From: Lantana camara
Taxonomy: Eukaryota; Streptophyta; Magnoliopsida; Lamiales; Verbenaceae
Reading direction: 5' to 3'
Assembly (NCBI GenBank): GCA_037501455.1
Contig: CM074857.1
Span: forward strand, 106,797,501-106,861,500
Length of the DNA stretch: 64,000 nt
How positions within the stretch are numbered: position 1 is the first letter of the stretch; every line of letters begins with the position of its first letter. The notes below the pieces were generated by a model. The model was not told the origin of the DNA. It saw only the letters and a list, made by a program, of their open reading frames with translations, and ran no database searches. The position numbers were made by a program, and so were the translations under genes. Shown here in pieces: positions 31,985 through 42,730 of this stretch.

Positions 31985-32500
31985 GTTCTTCTTCAAGAGA
32001 GGCAGATTGGGGTTCATGAAGCTCAATACGTCACCTTATTCTTGTTGATAAGATCATTCGTGAACCCCAATCCTGGACATTTCATCTTCAAGCTCCACTC
32101 CCGTTCTGGCTAATTGAATGCATGTATCACTAATTATTTTCTATAAATTGTCCAATTATCAGGCTCATCCTCACACCATCAAGCAAAAGCAAAACCAAAC
32201 CCTAGCAGCGAAAACATGCCAGTATCGGACTGGAGCTTGGAGATGGATATCGTGGATTGGGGTTCATGAAGCTCAATAAGATCATTCATCTATTTCAATC
32301 CTCGATATTTCATCTTCAAGATCTACTCCTGTGCTGGCTCAACCATATTTCAATAAAATACGGCTGATTATAGAAGTGCAGACGACTAAAACAATCCACC
32401 GGTTTGGAGCTTGGATTCGACATTTAAGTATTGGGCTTCATGAATCTCAAAAAGTCACCTTATTGTTATTAAAGAGATGGATAATGAATCTCTGCATTCA
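31985..32500. repeat. Degenerate direct repeats
   Basis: GATTGGGGTTCATGAAGCTC occurs near 32005 and 32255, and a weaker copy (TTGGGCTTCATGAATCTC) near 32425. Each is followed by similar TCATCTTCAAG or GTCACCTTATT text. No coding signal is seen. Confidence 0.5.
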
Positions 32501-32501
32501 T

Positions 32502-32950
32502 GAATCTAGTACTAGATTCAAAAAAATATAGGAAATTCGTTTGAACTGATTAATCTAGTACTAGATTAATTGAATCTAGTACTAGATTATTCAATGATCT
32601 AGTACTAGATTAAATGAATCTAGTACTAGATTATTCTTTACAAGTGACTTATCTAGTACTGGATTATTCGTTATTGACTTAAAATATGGATTTTAAAAGG
32701 TAAAACAAATAATATCACTGCTAGGTTACACAAAGTGAATCTAGTACTAGATTATTTCTTACACCAACTGATCTAGTACTATATTATTCATTACTGGGAT
32801 GGAATAGGGATTTTAAAAGGTAAACAAGAAATATTATTGCTAAATTACACATATTACGTACCCCAACAAATAATGGGTTGAAAAAAATAAGTGAAATTCG
32901 TTTCAAGTGATTGATCTAGTACTAGATTACATGAATCTAGTACTCGATTC
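32502..32950. repeat. Ten copies of the palindrome AATCTAGTACTAGATT
   Basis: Copies start near 32502, 32551, 32572, 32597, 32617, 32651, 32738, 32770, 32913 and 32933. Most have at least a perfect 14-bp ATCTAGTACTAGAT. Three are degenerate in the right half. Part of the block is a tandem duplication of about 120 bp (32662-32744 against 32783-32858). The flanking base pairs vary (GAATC../..GATTC, TAATC../..GATTA) and often keep symmetry. I do not recognise a known element. Confidence 0.75.
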
Positions 32951-33122
32951 TAGCAGGATTTCGATTTCTCGATATTGGACCAGGATTTCGAATTCTCCAT
33001 TTAGTTGGGATTTCTTGCCAACATCATGTTCCACAAATGTTTGCAGAGTGGCCACAGGTGAGGCAATACGTTTTCAGAATAGATACAGGGGAGTCAATAG
33101 CAGATTTGTTCAAACTCGGTTA

Positions 33123-33196
33123 AATAATACAGTTGATATTGATGATTCGGTGTTATAGTACAAACACAGAATCATCAATACCAGCATTATTATTTA
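33123..33196. repeat. Hairpin 1, about 32-bp imperfect stem
   Basis: The arms share TATTGATGATTC, pair at about 26 of 32 positions, and surround a short loop near 33155-33162. It could be a foldback transposon remnant or an RNA hairpin. Nothing shows that it is transcribed. Confidence 0.5.
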
Positions 33197-33258
33197 AAGT
33201 TTGGCATATTATTCCATACGCTTTTCAAAGCAGCAGCGGAAAGAAGTGATCGGAATTT

Positions 33259-33366
33259 TGTCATTGCTCTAGAAAGTAACATGCGCTTCGTAATTTTTCA
33301 TCAAAATTTGTGTGGAATTGTATGCAAAAATTACGAAGCAGCATGCTATTATCTAGAGATAAGACA
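33259..33366. repeat. Hairpin 2, about 40-bp imperfect stem
   Basis: The 5' arm 33259-33298 and 3' arm 33326-33366 share a perfect GCTTCGTAATTTTT inner stem, and most of the outer stem pairs with scattered mismatches. The loop is about 27 nt. Size and shape resemble a plant miRNA precursor, but no known miRNA is recognised. Confidence 0.5.
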
Positions 33367-33399
33367 TACTGGCAGCCGGAGAGGAGATCTGGTGGAATA

Positions 33400-34369
33400 A
33401 GTTAGAGGGCGGCGGCGAGAAGTATGAAGAAGAAAGAGAGATTAGGGTTTCGTTTGTTATTGGATCATGGCTATGGAGTTATAAATAAAGTGAATGGAAC
33501 TTATCAAATTCTGCAGCGGCGGCGACGAAGAAGGAGAGAAGAGAAAAAAATGAAGAGAATTAGGGTTTTGAGGGAATTTGTGTACAACCGATACATTTAT
33601 TATATTTTGCAAAATGGCCCCAATGGTTTATTCTTTTACAAATCTAGCTAAACACATTTGGTTTATGATTTAATAGTGCCACGTCAGATAATAGGCGAGA
33701 AAGAAAAGGGGAAAAGAAATTGAGGGTTATATCCCTAAAAAAAGAGTTTGGCGTCCCTTGGGACCAAATTCTCTCAGGAAACTACGCTAAACACACAGCC
33801 AAATCCAAACTAATGCAGCCACCAAGCGACGAAGATGTGCGTGTGAGAGAATAGGTCTCCATCGTCGAGCTTGAGCAATCTATACATACACAGAGTCTGT
33901 ATGTATCGTCTACATTAATAATTGATTAGTTGAAGGAGAGGCATCGAATTTGGTGCCAAAATGTGCAAGTAAAAGGGCGGGTGGTGGTGTGCTGCTGAGA
34001 GCAGAGAGTGTGCAACCTGGCACCTGTGCATGCTCTTCCTTTTCTTTTTATCTTTTTTGCCATCTGCATTTGATTTCTTCTCTCTATTCTCTTTTGGGTT
34101 TCATCTCTTCCCCTCAGATCTGTGGGTTTTTTTTTTTTAATTTTTTTCCCTAACCTCAATCACATTTGTAAATCTTTTCCCGACATTTTCACACACTAAA
34201 AAGAAAAGAGAAAGGAATTGTGAAGGCCCCATTTGGGCGGATGTGAGAATTGCAGGGGTGGATTGTTTAGGTATTTTTTGGGATTGATTTTGTTGTTTTG
34301 GATTCTGGTTTTTTTGGCTATTCTGATTTTGCGGTTGCGGCGACGCAAGGGAAAGCCCTACCTCGGCTG
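33400..34369. other. Non-coding stretch with purine-rich low-complexity sequence
   Basis: A 75-codon plus-strand ORF (33424) is Arg/Lys-rich low complexity and is not credible. The stretch from about 33880 has leader-like features ahead of the possible gene fragment at 34370. Nothing else is recognised. Confidence 0.4.
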
Positions 34370-34693
34370 ATGGTGTGGTTGATTCTATTCGTTTCAGCTA
34401 CTTATGTGGTCTACACATTGAAGCTGGTTTCCTCTTCCAACGCCTCTTGCGACGAAGATATTTTCGCCAACCGACATAAAACCATCCATCTTCTCGCAAC
34501 GCCTCATACGGAGGACATCTTGCTCTTCTCCAGATCTTGTGAGGGGAAGGGAATCGGGTGGAAAAGAGGGAATAGAGAAGAGAAGGGAAGAAGGAAGATG
34601 GTAGTAAAAGAGGGGAAGGGAATAGGAAGGAAAAGAGGGCTTCTTGCTCTTCTCCAGATCTCCAGATCTTGCTCTTCTTGCTTTAAATTTTGA
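34370..34693 (+). pseudogene. Possible first exon of a membrane-anchored protein
   Basis: The ORF from ATG 34370 begins MVWLILFVSATYVVYTLKLV, a clear membrane segment of signal-anchor type, then SSSNASCDEDIF. This looks like the N-terminus of a Golgi-type membrane protein. After about 60 residues it turns into purine-rich low-complexity repeats (GGGAAGGGAAT; CTTCTCCAGATCT repeated at about 34530 and 34645), so the real exon would end near 34535. No downstream exon is recognised. The identity is unknown. Confidence 0.3.
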
Positions 34694-34699
34694 TTTTAT

Positions 34700-35407
34700 T
34701 TTAGTTTTTGAGTTTTATTATATTTTATATTTTATTTTTGATTTAATATGTATCTATATATATGTATATTAGTTAATAATTTAATATGTATCTATCTACC
34801 TATATATATATATATATATATATATAACGAAAAAAAAAAAAAAACAAAGCCACATTATTTGATCAGAGTCAAAAATAAATGTCAAGTTATATTATATATT
34901 AATAATATAACATATAAATATATTTATATTATAATTACATTAAAAATAATGTATAATATTTTTGAATTTATATATTTCTTTATTTATTAACATAATATTC
35001 AAAAATTTTAATTTACATACTATAAAAATATAGTGAAAGAATATTTTTTAAATATAAAAGATTAATAATCAAAATTAAAATTATATAAAATTTCTTATTT
35101 TTTAAATTAAATTCTTTACTAAAATATATAAACATGTATGTGTGTGTGTAAACAAGTCAGGTGCTTTGCGGCAAAAATTACTTATATGGCACACATGTAA
35201 TAGCCATGCGGGAGTCAATTCCACGTCAAACGCGTTTTTACAAAACTTGGACTGGTTTCCGGCGGTTTTTTTATTTTCCGGCGAAAAAGTGCATCAATTT
35301 GCATGATTTTAGGAGATATGGGGTAGATTTGTCACCGGAATAGTTGGTGTACCAATCCTGCTGAATGAGTGCAGATGGTATACCATTTTTGTAATTTTCC
35401 CCGCATT
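34700..35407. repeat. AT-rich region with a TA microsatellite
   Basis: Very AT-rich sequence with a (TA)n run at about 34801-34826 and poly-A. No gene. Confidence 0.7.
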
Positions 35408-35454
35408 TACTACAAATTTTTTATCGTAGTTTATGTGGCCGTAACAAATATTAT

Positions 35455-35785
35455 AGAGCAAATTACATTTTTGGTCCCATAGGATTGGGCAATTTGCAAA
35501 TTTGGTCCCATTGTTTCAGAAAGTGACAATTTTGGTCCCATTAGATTCAATTTGTGACAATTTTGGTCCCACCGTCAATTTTTGGACAGAAATGGGGTTT
35601 TGCCGTTAAATGCATCAAAACAGTCAAATATAATAATTGACAAAAAAATTAACAATGAAATCCACAGCCCAGTTGGTGGCGAAGCTTTCTCCCATGTATG
35701 AGCTCTTAGGTTCAAATCCCAGAGTTTACACTTTATGTATACATAATTATTTTGTTTATAATAAGTTAATTTTAATAATAATATA
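35455..35785 (+). repeat. Long inverted repeat, left arm, with pol III-like boxes
   Basis: It pairs with 37008-37305. It starts with repeated ATTTTGGTCCCA. Farther in, it has an A-box-like AGCCCAGTTGGTGG (35666-35679) and a B-box GGTTCAAATCC (35709-35719), the internal promoter elements of tRNA genes. No cloverleaf tRNA can be drawn with confidence, so a tRNA-derived SINE-like piece is more likely. Confidence 0.55.
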
Positions 35786-36255
35786 ATCTAAATATATTAT
35801 TATGTTAAAATAAATATATTATATATAATTATGTTAAATATTTTTTAAGCTATAATATATATTTGTATGTAATATATTCTTTTGTTAAAATATTTTTTAA
35901 GCTATAATATATAATTGTATATTATATGTACTATATATTATTATATATTATATATATATATTAATTTTAAATATAATATATATATATATATTTTGTATTT
36001 AATATTAATGTATATAACATATAATATATATACATATAAAATGTATATTATGTGTTTATAAAAAATAATATTTATATCCTATAAAGAAAATAATAAGTTA
36101 ATTTTAATCATAATATAATATGAAGATATTATGTTAAAATAAATATATTATATATATTTAACAAATATTTTTTAAGCTATAATATATATTTGTATATTAT
36201 ATGTACTATATATATATATATTATATAATAATTATATTTTATATACATTAATATA

Positions 36256-36296
<41 letters not shown>

Positions 36297-36440
36297 TATA
36301 AAATATATCTACATATAAAATTTATCTTATGTTTTTATAAAAAATTATACTTATATACTATATTTATTAAATATTATATATTTATATATCATATACGTGT
36401 AATTATTATGTTAAAATATAAATTAATTTTAATAATAATA
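35785..36440. repeat. AT-rich direct repeats and TA microsatellite
   Basis: TTTTTTAAGCTATAATATAT recurs near 35844, 35892 and 36169 within longer repeats. A long (TA)n run lies at about 36255-36290. No gene. Confidence 0.65.
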
Positions 36441-36955
36441 GTTTACCGGACAAATTGAGTTGTCGTGACGATACCTTTCAACGTGGAAGATCGGAAATTC
36501 TCTTCATCACGGGACTGATAGGATCTGCCGTAGACACCCGAGAGACCTCCACAAGGTAGGCTAAAAGAGTAAGAGGACAAGAAGCAAAGAGTTATGCTTT
36601 CATTTCTTTGTTGAGATTGAAATAAAGTTCTTTAAAAAGGGGCAGGTATAATGCATGCAGGCCAAGTCAAGAAAAGGACTTCCTTACTTTTCTTTCATAG
36701 TAGTCTTAATGACTAGTAGTTTGAAGCCTTAATAAAGCGGTTTTTTCGGCACTCGGTTCATTCGTCTTAAGTCAAGTTCAATTTCCTTTTTCAATTCGGA
36801 ACTCTTAGTCGAGCTGGTAGCGAGATCGATTTATTGTTCGAGGTTCAAGAGGAAGGAGAGGAACCACCGCCCAATGGTGCTTTTACGAAAGTACGGTCAC
36901 CGGTGGCTAATACCTTCTCGACACTATCGAACCTGAAATCCACTCTCAATCGCTC
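36441..36955. other. Compositional island, possibly organelle-derived (NUMT candidate)
   Basis: About 515 bp of balanced base composition stand between extremely AT-rich flanks with sharp edges. There is no long ORF. The texture resembles plant mitochondrial intergenic DNA, but this is an impression and not a match I can demonstrate. Confidence 0.35.
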
Positions 36956-37007
36956 TTTCTATATTTTTTAAGTTATAATATATATTATAATGTATATAAT
37001 ATATAGT

Positions 37008-37305
37008 ATATATAACATACAAATATATATTATAGCTTAAAATTAACTTATTGTAAACAAAATAATTATGTGTACGAAAAGTGTAAGGTCTGGGATTTGA
37101 ACCCAAGACCTCATACATGGGAGAAAACTTCACCACCAACTGGGCTGCGGATGTCTTGGTTATTTTTTATGTCAATGATTATATTTGACTGTTTTCCCGC
37201 ATTTAACGGCAAAACCCCATTTCCGTCCAAAAATTGACAGTGGGACCAAAATTGTCACTTTCTAAAATAATGGGACCAAAATTGTAATTTGCTCAATATT
37301 ATACT
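37008..37305 (-). repeat. Long inverted repeat, right arm, with pol III-like boxes
   Basis: This is the reverse complement of the left arm. It keeps the boxes on the minus strand: GCAGCCCAGTTGGTGG at about 37132-37147 and GGGTTCAAATCCC at 37092-37104. It is shorter than the left arm by one GGTCCC unit. Confidence 0.55.
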
Positions 37306-37467
37306 ACGATCAAATAATCGTAATAAAAACTTTTGACTACGAAAATATTAGTTTTTACTACGGGCAATATTTCCTAGTAAATATGAGACACATACATATA
37401 GTTTTTACTACGAATATGCTAGTCGTAGTAAAAAATATATATTAGCTACGATCAAAACTTTGTAGTG

Positions 37468-38636
37468 GACTAGTGGTAACATTTCAAGTTTAAAATATGA
37501 TATTCGCTACTATCCATATTTCGTAGTTAAAAAAATATTATGATAATTATTATATAATTTTTATTAATTTGTAATTTTTTTTCTTATATTTTCCAAAAAT
37601 ACATTAATAATTATCATCATCCAAAAAAAAAAAAAAAAAAAAGAATACAATGAGATATCAAATTTATATAGTCAAAGCAATAGTTTTCAAAAACATCACT
37701 GACATAACAATGTACTACAAAATGACAAGATATGAATTCGCAAGATTCTTTCCCAACAATCTTCAACTACATAATTTTTCATCTGATGCACAATAAAAAT
37801 TGCCAGTATTTCTTATGTCAACGAAAGGAAAGACTAAATATCATCAAACGTTATGCACTAGATCCAGTCCTAAACGCCTATTAATTCCCATTACACAAAG
37901 AAGATGTAGACTGCTTCCCTGATCCCGGAGAATTCGATGCAGAATGCTTGCACTTCAATGAAGATGTCATGAACTGCCAAAAAAACAACTCTGGCTATTG
38001 CTTGGGGAAACACTTGAGCACAAATTTTGAAAGTGTGAGCATGAAAAATAGCAGGCATCCCCATGAAAACCTACTTTTGTTTTCCATGGGATAATTGCAA
38101 AAAATGCCTGATTAACGTTCTTCTAGAAATTTTGTAGAAAATAATGCCACATGAAAACGCGTGATTTGCACATGAAATCTCATTAATCAAGAAAATGAAA
38201 TATTCTTGTTGTGCGTTTCAAATAGAAGTTGCTACGATTTAATATTTTCTCAACTTTCGGTGAGCTCTTATTTAAAAAAGTTCCCATTCAAAAAGAGATT
38301 GTGTGTCTGGTTGACATCAGGTTCAAGTAAATTCCTCGATTCTTCTTAAAGAAGATAACATTTTTACCGTAATTTATCACATCCCCCATCAAGTCTGATC
38401 TACCTAAGCCCTGGCCTTGCAACTCTAAACTTAGCAATCCAAATATAAATTGAAGGACACCGGATAAGTATACATTACCATTTCAAACGCCAAACTTTTA
38501 CAAATACCATCAAAGTTTATTTTGGTTGGCACAAACTAAGAGAAACCTAGTAAACATCAACCAGCAAAGTAAAAATTCTATCTTGTTCCCCGATATTAAA
38601 TTTCTACCTACATTTATTTTATTTAACTTAAAGAAG
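37468..38636. other. Unassigned AT-rich region
   Basis: A poly-A run lies at about 37622-37642. On the minus strand near 37880-37985, a splice-acceptor-like TTTTTTTGGCAG is followed by a short frame with SASNSPGSGKQSTSSLCNGN and a stop, which could be a terminal exon of a lost gene. I cannot support more than that. Confidence 0.3.
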
Positions 38637-38829
38637 TCATATGCCATAGTTTATGGTATGGTTGACTTACCAGATTTAGTCCCTAATCTATTGTAATTAG
38701 CCCAGATTTGTAGGGATTGTGTATAAACCCTATATATCCTTGTTGCTAGTTGTGAATATTGTAACACACAGAAAAATATGGTATGATGAATACAATACAA
38801 ATCTTTTCCCCAAATACCATGTTCAAACA
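38637..38829 (+). repeat. C2 5' LTR (about 193 bp)
   Basis: It aligns with the 3' LTR from CCATAGTTTATGGTAT onward and ends GTTCAAACA. Its first few bases (TGTTAGAAT in the 3' LTR) are diverged. The LTR contains the small palindrome CCATAGTTTATGG. Confidence 0.8.
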
Positions 38830-38845
38830 TGGTATCAAAGCAGTG
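38830..38845 (+). other. C2 primer binding site
   Basis: TGGTATCAAAGCAGTG directly abuts the LTR. It is a variant initiator-tRNA-Met PBS. Confidence 0.75.
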
Positions 38846-38944
38846 TTAGAACCTTGGGGACTCAGTTTTAGACATCATCGTCCCAATACCAATCTCAAAC
38901 CCTAATCAGCCTCGACCAAGCAACAACCTGAAAATTAAACGAAC

Positions 38945-39570
38945 ATGTCAACCCCAACAGAAAACAATCCAACTCCAACCAACCCAGATCTATCAATACA
39001 ACTAGCAAACCTACTGCGCAACACAACAACCAATCCATAATGCCCAATTCAGATAATTTGTTCATTGTAATAAAATTAAACAGTGACAACTATCCGGTAT
39101 AGGCACGATTAATGAAGATGGCGAGAAGCCACTCGTTTCTAGATCCTCAAAACGGTAGCTGGCAGCGATGAGTCCCTCCACAACACACGACACTGGTGCT
39201 GCACTGGTAGCAAAGAAAGGGAAAAACAACAGGGGATCTGGGCGCTCAGAAGGCGCTGACCGGTCCGACGGCGGTAGTCGCCAGTCATCACTGAGCGAAG
39301 GCAAGTCCGATCTGGTTTGCGGTCACTGTGGCAAGCCAAAACACACCACAAAGCAGTACTTTGAGATTATCGGGTACCCAGACTGGTGGGAAGGACTCCG
39401 GAAGTCAGGCGATGTGGGGCAGGCGGCGAAAACCAGCAACCGCCGGGCACACCTTGCCATCGGTGACGGGGTTCCCGGAAAGGAACAAGGAGCCGCCGTC
39501 GGCGTCGGAGAAGGAGAAGCCCTAGCAGCGGCGGCAGGAGTTAACCAAGCACACTTCGCCAGCGAAGGAG
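38945..39570 (+). pseudogene. C2 gag, copy A (internally deleted)
   Basis: It starts MSTPTENNPTPTNPDLSIQL. A 1-nt loss near 39030 shifts the frame. Compared with copy B, a stretch of about 500 bp is missing at about 39120 (ATGAAGATGGC joined to GAGAAGCC). Downstream, the gag zinc knuckle CGHCGKPKHTTKQYFEIIGY survives. M1 interrupts it after GGCGGA. Confidence 0.75.
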
Positions 39571-39575
39571 GCGGA

Positions 39576-42500
39576 TGTAGCACCCCGAATGTAGGGCACC
39601 ACATCCCCCGCACTAGAGCCCAACATGTGTAGTGGAATGAAGACTCCGTACATGCATCAAACAATAGCGAACCGATGACAAACAAAACTCACACTCTAGC
39701 TAGGCGGCCTAATCCTCAATCAGAGTGCAAACCAAATAATTATAAAGCGGAAGCGATAAGCAAATCATGCCAAATTCCCAAGATCAACATATACACATCA
39801 AAATAGATCCATACTAACAAAACGAAAGCATGTTAGATTCGTATACAATGTACAATGCCTAACCCGAGCCAAAATTATCTAAGTGTCAAGTAATCCCAAG
39901 TTCTCAAGATCAGAATTCATAATACAAGATTTCATAATTCACAAGTGCTAGATAAACCACTACAAATGCAAGAATGAAGACCCGAGCTAAGATACAAGTG
40001 ACACTCAAAAGACAAACTTGCCACCTACCTCAACTCTGACGAAACTTGCAACCTAAAGAAAGGAAAAAGAAGGAAACAACAACGAGGGTTAGTCCTAGTG
40101 ACTGGTGAGGGGCTAACACACGCACCCATAATACGTATATAGCAAAGCACTTATCAAAATCATAAAAAGATCCATAAACCAGGATTTGGTTTTTGCAAGC
40201 CAAAGAATATTCCCGGTGATAGTATATATGTATACTTAAAAGAAGTTTAAGGCCATAGGCCAAAATGACAAGTTTTAGGTAATTAAGAATCCATCCCCGT
40301 TTTATAGATCATCCAAATTCGTACAACTCTACGAGTACGAGTTAATCCTCCAACTTTTCTTAATCAAACATAATCATAAACAAACATAAATCAGAAACCA
40401 TCCTTTCTCTGGGTGATAGAAGGGTTGACGGCCCTAACTATTGATCAAATTCACACGAGACAAGGTTTAATCACTTCCTTGAAACCTTCAGCGGTTGCTT
40501 CAACTGGCTCAAGAGAAACGCCCTTCCTCAACCTCCTAAGGTAAGGCGATACTCTCAAAGGAAAGTGTTGATGGAAGAGCTAGGCGATCCCTCGGCCATC
40601 CCGATATACCATACCACTCTCCGGGGCCCAAATCATAGTTCAAAATCATATTTTCCAACAAAGCTTATCTTTCAAAGGCCAAAACTCGCTTACACACACA
40701 CATGTATCAAAGGGTTTCAAATCAAACGCAAAATAAATTATATACATATACAAAACGTTTTTAAAGTCTTAAAACAAATGGGACAAGCCCTCAAAGTACA
40801 TATCATACACGTATTTAACGTATAATATTCATAACTCGCATGCAGGATTCAAATCAATTAGGGTTTTAGGTCGTTATAACTAAAAGAACAAAACCTCACC
40901 TTCCGAACGTGTAGTGGCCACAAAAAAAATGAACCGGATGCCTAAGGAGCAACCTCGTCGTCAATGGGAGGGTCAACTGGACAAAACAAAAAAGAACGGA
41001 TACTCTTAGACTCAAAATGTACCATTTAGATGCTCGAAAAATACGTATGCATGTATATGATGCAAATGATATGAAATGAATTCATATTTAAATCATACAA
41101 GGTCACATTTTACATGTTAGGTCATATTTCACAAATAAGGGTATAAAACAGGCTATAAATTCATAACATAAAGCTTAACACATAATATAACATGTTAACA
41201 TAATATACGAGTCATAAACGAACCATATAAAGCAAGCAAACATAAACAAAACGAAAGAAATATACACATATGCATGCAGGGTGGGTAGCGACCGCTACCC
41301 AAATCCTTCACAATTCGGTCGCTGTCGCGACCCTCAACTCGAAGTTGGGCTCAAAAATGGTCGCAGCCTCTACCAAAAATGACCTATAAATGGTCACAGC
41401 CATGACCTGTAGCTTGCACAACTCAAAACTCAGCCAAAAACGGGTTGCCGCTACTACCAAAATTACACTAAAAATGATCATGGCTGCGACCTCGTGCAAC
41501 AGCAGGGGAAAAATGGATTTTCAGGCCAAAATCTCCAACAAAACTCAAATGAATTCATGATATATCCAAGTTAACACATAGTAGGATGATAATATGGCAA
41601 GAACTCATCAATTTCATGCAAAATCCAAGCTAAACATGAAGATACATAGGAAGGAAATGCAAGAGATTCATACATGTTCATCCTTTCATGAAAAACTTCA
41701 AAAATCTCAAATGATATCCAATGATTCCTTAACTTCCATGCAAAATCAGTCCATACATTTATTCTAGGATGCCTTAATATCAATTAGGATGCATAACTTC
41801 CAATAAATCCACAAGAGATCACCCAAATTCATCAAAATGTACCAAACCCTTACTATTCACTATATTGATCAAAACATGCTCATTCTTTCACCAATTTCAG
41901 TAAATAAGAGTCTAAACAAAGAAGAGAAGAAGGATAATTCAATTCCAAGTTTACCTTTCGAAAATAGAGGAATTTGATGAGGATTTGAGCTCAAAAGGGT
42001 GAAAAGTAAATAGTGTATATTTTCCCTTCTCTTGTATCTCGGTTTTGGCAGCAAATTCTCTCTTTTTCCTTGAACTTGGACGAAATGGGAGGCAATTAGC
42101 TAAAATCAGATTAAGTTGGGAGAGTGTGGGGCCAAGTCTCACTTTATTTGGTTAAGTATAGCTTGAGTTATGGCTGAATAAGGGTCGATTTTGCATGCGA
42201 AGCTCATTTCGGTCAAAATTCGAGTATCCAAATAAGCTTATAAAAATATGAGGATAGGTTATTGAACCTGAATCATCGATACGAGTTCAACAGAGGTGAT
42301 GGAATTTGAATCCGAATTTCCGAGCTCAAGTTATGCTTCCCAGAACCCAAGGTGCGCTAAATGCCCTTTAGCCCCCTTTAGGTCCCGTCTCCCAAAATAA
42401 AATAAAAAGACAAGCCAAACAAGTTCCAAAACATAAAACGAGCGTACTAACAAGTTCATAACTCACGTAATTCATGTATCTCAAAAATTCGCAAAAATCA

Positions 42501-42702
42501 AAATTAAATTCGGATATAAATAGAGCAAATTCGAGAACATAAAAGCATAAACGTTCAAAATCGAATTCATACTTAATTAAATAAATTCAAATAATTTCAA
42601 ATAATCACATTAACATTTAAATATCACGTAATCACATAATTATTTAGTTAAATTGCGCACATTAAAGTATACCTGAAAGTCCAGAAAAACTGGGATGTTA
42701 CA
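39576..42702 (-). repeat. M1 3' LTR (3127 bp)
   Basis: It runs from TGTAGCACCCC to GATGTTACA on plus. It is nearly identical over long stretches to the solo LTR at 48972-52077. The dyad cluster is at about 41278-41490, and a donor-like GTAAAC lies upstream of it on the minus strand (near 41955). Confidence 0.85.
41278..41490. promoter_or_regulatory. GGTCGC/GCGACC dyad cluster in the M1 LTR
   Basis: Units include GGGTAGCG/CGCTACCC arms, GGTCGCTGTCGCGACC, CAACT/AGTTG arms and GGTCACAGCCATGACC. The half-sites are of the GGTCGCGG type, unlike the GACAC and GGGAACGG dyads of the other LTRs. Confidence 0.6.
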
Positions 42703-42720
42703 AACCTCCCTCCTTCAAAA
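42703..42720 (-). other. M1 polypurine tract
   Basis: The minus strand reads TTTTGAAGGAGGGAGGTT directly before the LTR start TGTAACATCCC. Confidence 0.75.
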
Positions 42721-42730
42721 GGACCTGTCC

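Larger units (their letters stand above)
35408..37467. mobile_element. Possible CACTA-like (En/Spm) non-autonomous element
   Basis: The 22-bp ends match at about 19 positions. The left end (35408-35429) starts TACTACAAA and ends ATCGTAG. The right end (37446-37467), read in reverse, starts CACTACAAA and ends ATCGTAG. Multiple CGTAGTAAAAA or TACTACGA copies near the right end look like CACTA subterminal repeats. Similar motifs continue past 37467 to about 37525 and no 3-bp target duplication is evident, so the exact boundary is uncertain. No transposase is present. Confidence 0.4.

Noticed and set aside
33424..33651. 75-codon ORF with Arg/Lys runs
   Set aside because: Low complexity, no homologous copy, no domain.
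35660..35725. tRNA gene
   Set aside because: A- and B-box-like motifs are present, but no acceptor stem or cloverleaf can be drawn. The copy in the other arm has the same defect.
39168..39685. ORFs of 120-154 codons on both strands around 39168-39685 and 48684-49115
   Set aside because: They overlap the C2 gag zinc-knuckle region and run across the gypsy LTR junction in the wrong frame. The real content is the gag pseudogene.
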